From assembly GCA_000611715.1 (NCBI GenBank), contig AZYM01000170.1:186001-250000 (forward strand): a stretch of DNA of 64,000 nt, read 5' to 3'. How positions within the stretch are numbered: position 1 is the stretch's first letter; each line of letters begins with the position of its first letter. Under the pieces are notes generated by a model, which saw only the letters and a list, made by a program, of their open reading frames with translations, was not told the origin of the DNA and ran no database searches. The stretch comes from Scolecobasidium constrictum UM 578 (taxonomy: Eukaryota; Ascomycota; Dothideomycetes; Venturiales; Sympoventuriaceae). The translations under genes were made by a program, and so were the position numbers. Of this stretch, positions 62,727 through 64,000 are shown one piece after another.

Positions 62727-64000
62727 TCATTTGTTTCCCCTGCGTCCACCACGTTTCTGACGCTCGACATGTCCTTTCATCGTCCGTCGCACATCTGTGA
62801 GACTTCTCTTGCCCTTCCTCTTCGCTTTGCCCAGTGTCATGAGGAAGTTCTTCGCTGTCGCAGTAGTTAGTATGCTTGTGGGAAGTCACGCAACGATGGA
62901 AGTGCATACCTCTAGCCTTCTCAGCATTAGTGGTACTCTTGCCCTCGTTCCTCTTCTTCTCCTTTCGCTTCGCTGTGGTAGACTGATGCTTCTCGTCCTT
63001 GTCTCCCTTGGCTGCCGCAATCTTCTCCTCCTTCGTCTTCTTGTGCGATAGCATGGCCAATCCCTCGATCTGCTCAGCGGTCAATCCATCGTCTGTGTGA
63101 CGCTGCTGCGCCTTGGCTAGCAGTTCTGCTCGTTTGCGCTGATGCGATGGTAGGGAGTTGAGGACAGCAGAATTTGACTGCAGCTCGCGCAGCTTGGCTA
63201 GATCGGCCGGGGTGAGAATGCGCGTCGTCGCATAGTCGCTCTTCTTCTTTTCCGTGTTCGTCGTGGTAGTCGAAGCGTCCGTGGGTGCAGCACTTGCACG
63301 ACTCTCCTCAGTCTTCGCTCGCTTCGCAGCAGGCTTGCCTTCATCCTCCGAGTCGCTGATGTCGATGTCCTCCCCATCAGACTCGACATTGATCCAGCCT
63401 CCAGAGTCATCCGAGTCATCGCTTTCAGCATCCCAATTATCCCAGCCCGCTTCTTCATCCTTTTCCAGATCATCATCGACATCCTCGTCAGACGCAAGAC
63501 CTTGCTCAGCGCGCCTCTTCCGTCTCTCCTCTTCCTTCCATGCTTCTAGCAGCTCGATGCCATCGATATCCTCGTTCGCCTGAACTTCACCGAAACGCAT
63601 CTGTTTGAAGTCGCCAGTCTGCAGCGCGATTGACGCGTTCTTCCCACGATCTCTTCGCTTGAGCTTTTCTGGGTCTTTCTCGCGGTACAAGCTCAGCAGG
63701 CCTTTAGCAGCCATCATAACGCCCTTGTCCTTGCTTTTCCGGTACATCACCAAGTCTTGCAGAAGTGTGTCGTCCATCGCGAGTGGCTGTCTTGCGCAAA
63801 TTTCGCGGATAGCATTGAGACCTGCTGATGCGACTTCGGATGCGCTTGCTTCGCTGACGAATTCGTTCGCGATCTTCTGTAGACATGGTTTGAGATGGTC
63901 ATCTGGTACTTGTGCGTGCGTCGCTTGAGCCAGACATGCCAGGTATGTCGTCACGCTCTGTTGTCGCGGTGTCAAGAACTTGAGGAACCAGGAGTACAAC
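62727..64000 (-). CDS. sda1: Sda1, ribosome biogenesis/60S export factor (N-terminus outside window)
   Basis: The frame is open to the right edge, so the N-terminal part of the protein is missing. Within the window, exon 1 (to 62910) and the last exon (62854-62727) are joined over a 55-nt intron (GTATGC donor, ACTAAC branch). Sda1 marks: SWFLKFLTPRQQSVTTYLAC, the helical ARM-like repeats, EKLKRRDRGKNASIALQTG, a long acidic centre (DEDVDDDLEKDEEAGWDNWD) and the C-terminal KNFLMTLGKAKRKGKRSLTD ending in RGGRRGNK. Sda1 acts in the nucleus in late pre-60S maturation and export and is essential in yeast. Confidence 0.92.

Overview
The window reads as nuclear DNA of a filamentous ascomycete, most likely a Dothideomycete (class-level inference only). 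Genes are dense and on both strands. Introns are 46-65 nt with GTRNGT donors and CTAAC/CTGAC-like branch sites. The families are typical of such fungi: CFEM and PTH11-type receptors, HET-domain loci, F-box-like LPAELR proteins, a Fot1/pogo transposon, and single-copy housekeeping genes. I found no bacterial features, rRNA, tRNA or CRISPR.

Layout. 0-9.5 kb: a CFEM receptor, Prp18 splicing factor, a disordered-protein locus with an in-frame stop, a small Cys protein, a nitrilase with a large insertion, and a PaxB-like membrane cyclase homologue. 10-13 kb: three tandem single-pass membrane proteins of Mid2-like layout. 14-23 kb: an arrestin-fold protein, a secreted carboxylesterase, a Cys-rich membrane protein, and two broken HET-domain genes. 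23-37 kb: a dual-start histidyl-tRNA synthetase, several unrecognised lineage-type proteins, a catalase-like protein, and a membrane-anchored F-box-like protein. 38-45 kb: a 2OG-Fe(II) prolyl-hydroxylase-like enzyme, a large mitochondrial PPR protein and a histidine acid phosphatase. 45-52 kb: a broken F-box-like gene, a broken cytochrome P450 divergent from an intact SDR, and a second rhodopsin-fold receptor. 52-64 kb: a multi-pass membrane protein, Dml1/Misato, a 1.8-kb Fot1/pogo element with perfect inverted repeats, an MFS sugar transporter, an NAD-dependent epimerase-like protein, and the C-terminal part of Sda1, cut by the right edge.

The most unusual property is the number of otherwise coherent genes carrying in-frame stops or frameshifts: both HET loci, the P450, the F-box-like gene, the transposase, the disordered gene near 4.7 kb and, at its 3' end, the 33.9-kb gene. 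All three stop codons occur, and the conserved housekeeping genes are intact. This points to ongoing gene decay in the accessory fraction rather than a different genetic code. The P450-SDR pair may be the remnant of a small metabolic cluster. Exon coordinates were set by hand from splice signals and frame continuity. Family calls rest on motifs recognised by eye, without database searches.
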